Below are positions 62,390-64,000 of a DNA stretch of 64,000 nt, one piece after another (the first letter of the stretch is position 1; the number at the start of each line of letters is the position of its first letter). Source of the stretch: Cricetomys ansorgei. Taxonomy: Eukaryota > Chordata > Mammalia > Rodentia > Nesomyidae. Under the pieces are notes generated by a model. That model made no database searches, had not been told where the DNA came from, and saw only the letters and a list, made by a program, of their open reading frames with translations. A program made the position numbers and the translations under genes. Location: contig JAMJFZ010001868.1 of NCBI GenBank assembly GCA_026225945.1, positions 5,401,501 through 5,465,500 on the forward strand, given 5' to 3'.

Positions 62390-64000
62390 ACAAACAATAA
62401 ATAGGCAAAGAAAGAAATTGGAAGTCAACAGCCTTCACAATAGACACATGTAATAAAAGGTATCTTGGGGTGACTCTGACCACACAAGTGAAAGACTTAG
62501 ATGACAAAGACTTCAAGTCTCTGAAGAGGGAAATTGAAGGAGATCTCAGAAGATGGAAAGATATCTCATGCTCCTGGGTTGGTAGGATTAACATAAAAAA
62601 TTGGCCATTATACCAAAGGCAATCTATAGATTCAAAGCAATCCCTATCAAAATCCCAGCACAATTCTTTATATGGAAAATCAAAAAACCCAGGATAGCTA
62701 AAATAATCCTAAAAAATAAAAGAACTTCTGGAGGTATCAACATCCCCGATCTTAAGCTATACTACAGACCCATAGTAATAAAAGCCGCATGATGTTGGCA
62801 CAAAAACAGACAAGGGGATTAATGTAAGTGAATCTAGGATCCAGACATAAATCCACACACCTATGGACAAAGAAGCCAGATACATAAAATGGAAAAATAA
62901 CAAAAGCATCTTTAACAAATAGTGCTGGTCTAGTTGGATGTCTGCATTTAGAAGAATGCAATATATCCATATCTATCACCATTCATAAAACTCAAGTCCA
63001 AATGGATCAAAGTCCTCAAAAGAAAAGCAGATACACTGAAACTGATAGAAGAGAAAGTAGGGAATAGCCTTGAGTGCATTGGCACAGGATACTACTTCCT
63101 GAACAGAACACCAATAGCTCTGACACTAAGATCAGTGATTAATAAATGGGACTTCATGAAACTGAAAAGTTTCCTGTAAGGCAAAGCACACTGTCAATAA
63201 GACAAAATGGCAGCCTACAGAATGGAAAGATATTTCCACCAAGTCTACTTCTGATAGAGGACTAATATCCAAAATATACAATGAACTCAAGAAACTAGAC
63301 ATCAAGAAAGCAAACAATCACAATCCAATTAAAAATTGGGATATAGATCTAAATGAAGAATTCACAAAAGAAGAATTTCAAATGGCTGATAAACACCCAA
63401 AGAAATGCTTGACATCCTTAGCTATTAGGTAAATGCAAATCAAAACCACTTTGAGATTCTACCTTATACCTGTTAGAATGACTAAGATCAATAGCATGAA
63501 GCTCATGCTAGCAAGGATGTGGAGCAAGAGGAACACTCCTACATTTCTGGTGGGAATGCAAATTTGTACAGCCATTATGGAAATCAATATGGCTATTCCT
63601 CAGGAAATTGGAAATTGACCTACCTTAAGATCTAGCTATACACTCCTGGGCATATACCCAAAAGATACTTCATCCTACCAGAAGGACACTTGCTCAACTA
63701 TGTTCATATCAACTTTATTCATAATAGCCAGAACTGGGAAACAACCAAGATGCCCCTCAACTGAGGAATGGATAAAGATATTATGGTACATTTACACAAT
63801 GGGGTATTACTCAGCTATTTATAAAAATGACTAGAAGAACTTTGCAGGCAAATGGATGGAACTAGAAAAAATCATCCTGAGTAAGAAGACAATTTCTAAA
63901 TGATGTCACACTTGGCTCATAGATTGGTATCCACACGAGAGCCACCCCCAACTCCCCAGCAGCTGAGAGGGGCATCTGGAGAGGCCCAGGGCCAAACATT
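62070..64000 (+). mobile_element. L1 LINE: decayed ORF2 (RT region to C-terminus) and start of 3' UTR, runs off the window
   Basis: Plus-strand L1, truncated on its 5' side near 62070, inside the reverse-transcriptase domain. The frame ending at 62389 contains the RT stretch [20 protein letters not shown] and then [16 protein letters not shown]. The usual FADD catalytic motif reads FAED at 62258-62269, and the block normally between the preceding LSPL-like motif and KEIKG is missing. Later ORF2 landmarks follow in shifting frames (62470-62697, 62601-62792, 63433-63618), showing frameshifts and stops. 3' UTR sequence starts near 63890. It is a dead copy with no intact ORF. Confidence 0.85.

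Overview
This window looks like non-coding DNA from a myomorph rodent (mouse, rat, hamster or vole type). It is AT-rich, CpG-poor and almost free of long open frames. It is dense in rodent-type retroposons: B1 (7SL-derived), B2/B3-type and ID-type (tRNA-derived) and B4-type (ID-B1 composite) SINEs, L1 LINE 3' ends, and LTR-like solo repeats with internal AATAAA signals. Long GT/CA, AT, GGAA and CT microsatellites are common. No bacterial-style gene, tRNA, rRNA, CRISPR array or operon is visible. Family names come from recognising hallmark sequence, not from a database search, so subfamily names are tentative.

One protein-coding feature is well supported. It is the 3'-terminal coding exon of a minus-strand gene (4296 down to 3836), with a polypyrimidine tract and TAG acceptor at its 5' side. 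The 152-codon tail runs from a polar, Ser/Thr-rich linker to a basic, helix-prone C-terminus ending in KYGL. I could not name the gene. A 3' UTR follows towards lower coordinates, with candidate poly(A) signals at 3448-3453, 3389-3394 and 3289-3294 and possibly beyond. Everything above 4297 would then be a very long last intron, or that intron followed by intergenic DNA.

Layout: 1-3.3 kb, flank or distal 3' UTR with a B4-type SINE; 3.3-4.3 kb, terminal exon and 3' UTR; 4.3-8.1 kb, intron-like unique DNA with an ID-type SINE; 8.1-15.7 kb, L1 3' ends, B1 and B4 SINEs, an LTR-like repeat and many microsatellites; 15.7-18.5 kb, unique AT-rich DNA with an extreme AT block at 18.0-18.2 kb; 18.5-24.1 kb, LTR-like repeats, a B4-type SINE and L1 3' UTR pieces; 24.1-37.2 kb, mostly unique sequence with two copies of a CT-rich degenerate (CTGA-like) medium-reiteration repeat at 25.7 and 31.6 kb; 37.2-41.9 kb, ancient MIR-like fragments and B1 pieces; 41.9-44.5 kb, a cluster of four LTR-like repeats, two of them directly head to tail; 44.5-59.3 kb, mostly unique DNA with B1 and B3 pieces; 59.3-64 kb, L1-rich, including an inverted (twin-primed) L1 3' end at 60.2 kb and a decayed L1 ORF2 to 3' UTR copy that leaves the window at its right edge.

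I found no previously undescribed biological system. The items most worth a second look are the unidentified terminal exon, the perfect 30-bp inverted repeat in the twin-primed L1, the tandem LTR pair, and several sequences likely to adopt non-B DNA structures.
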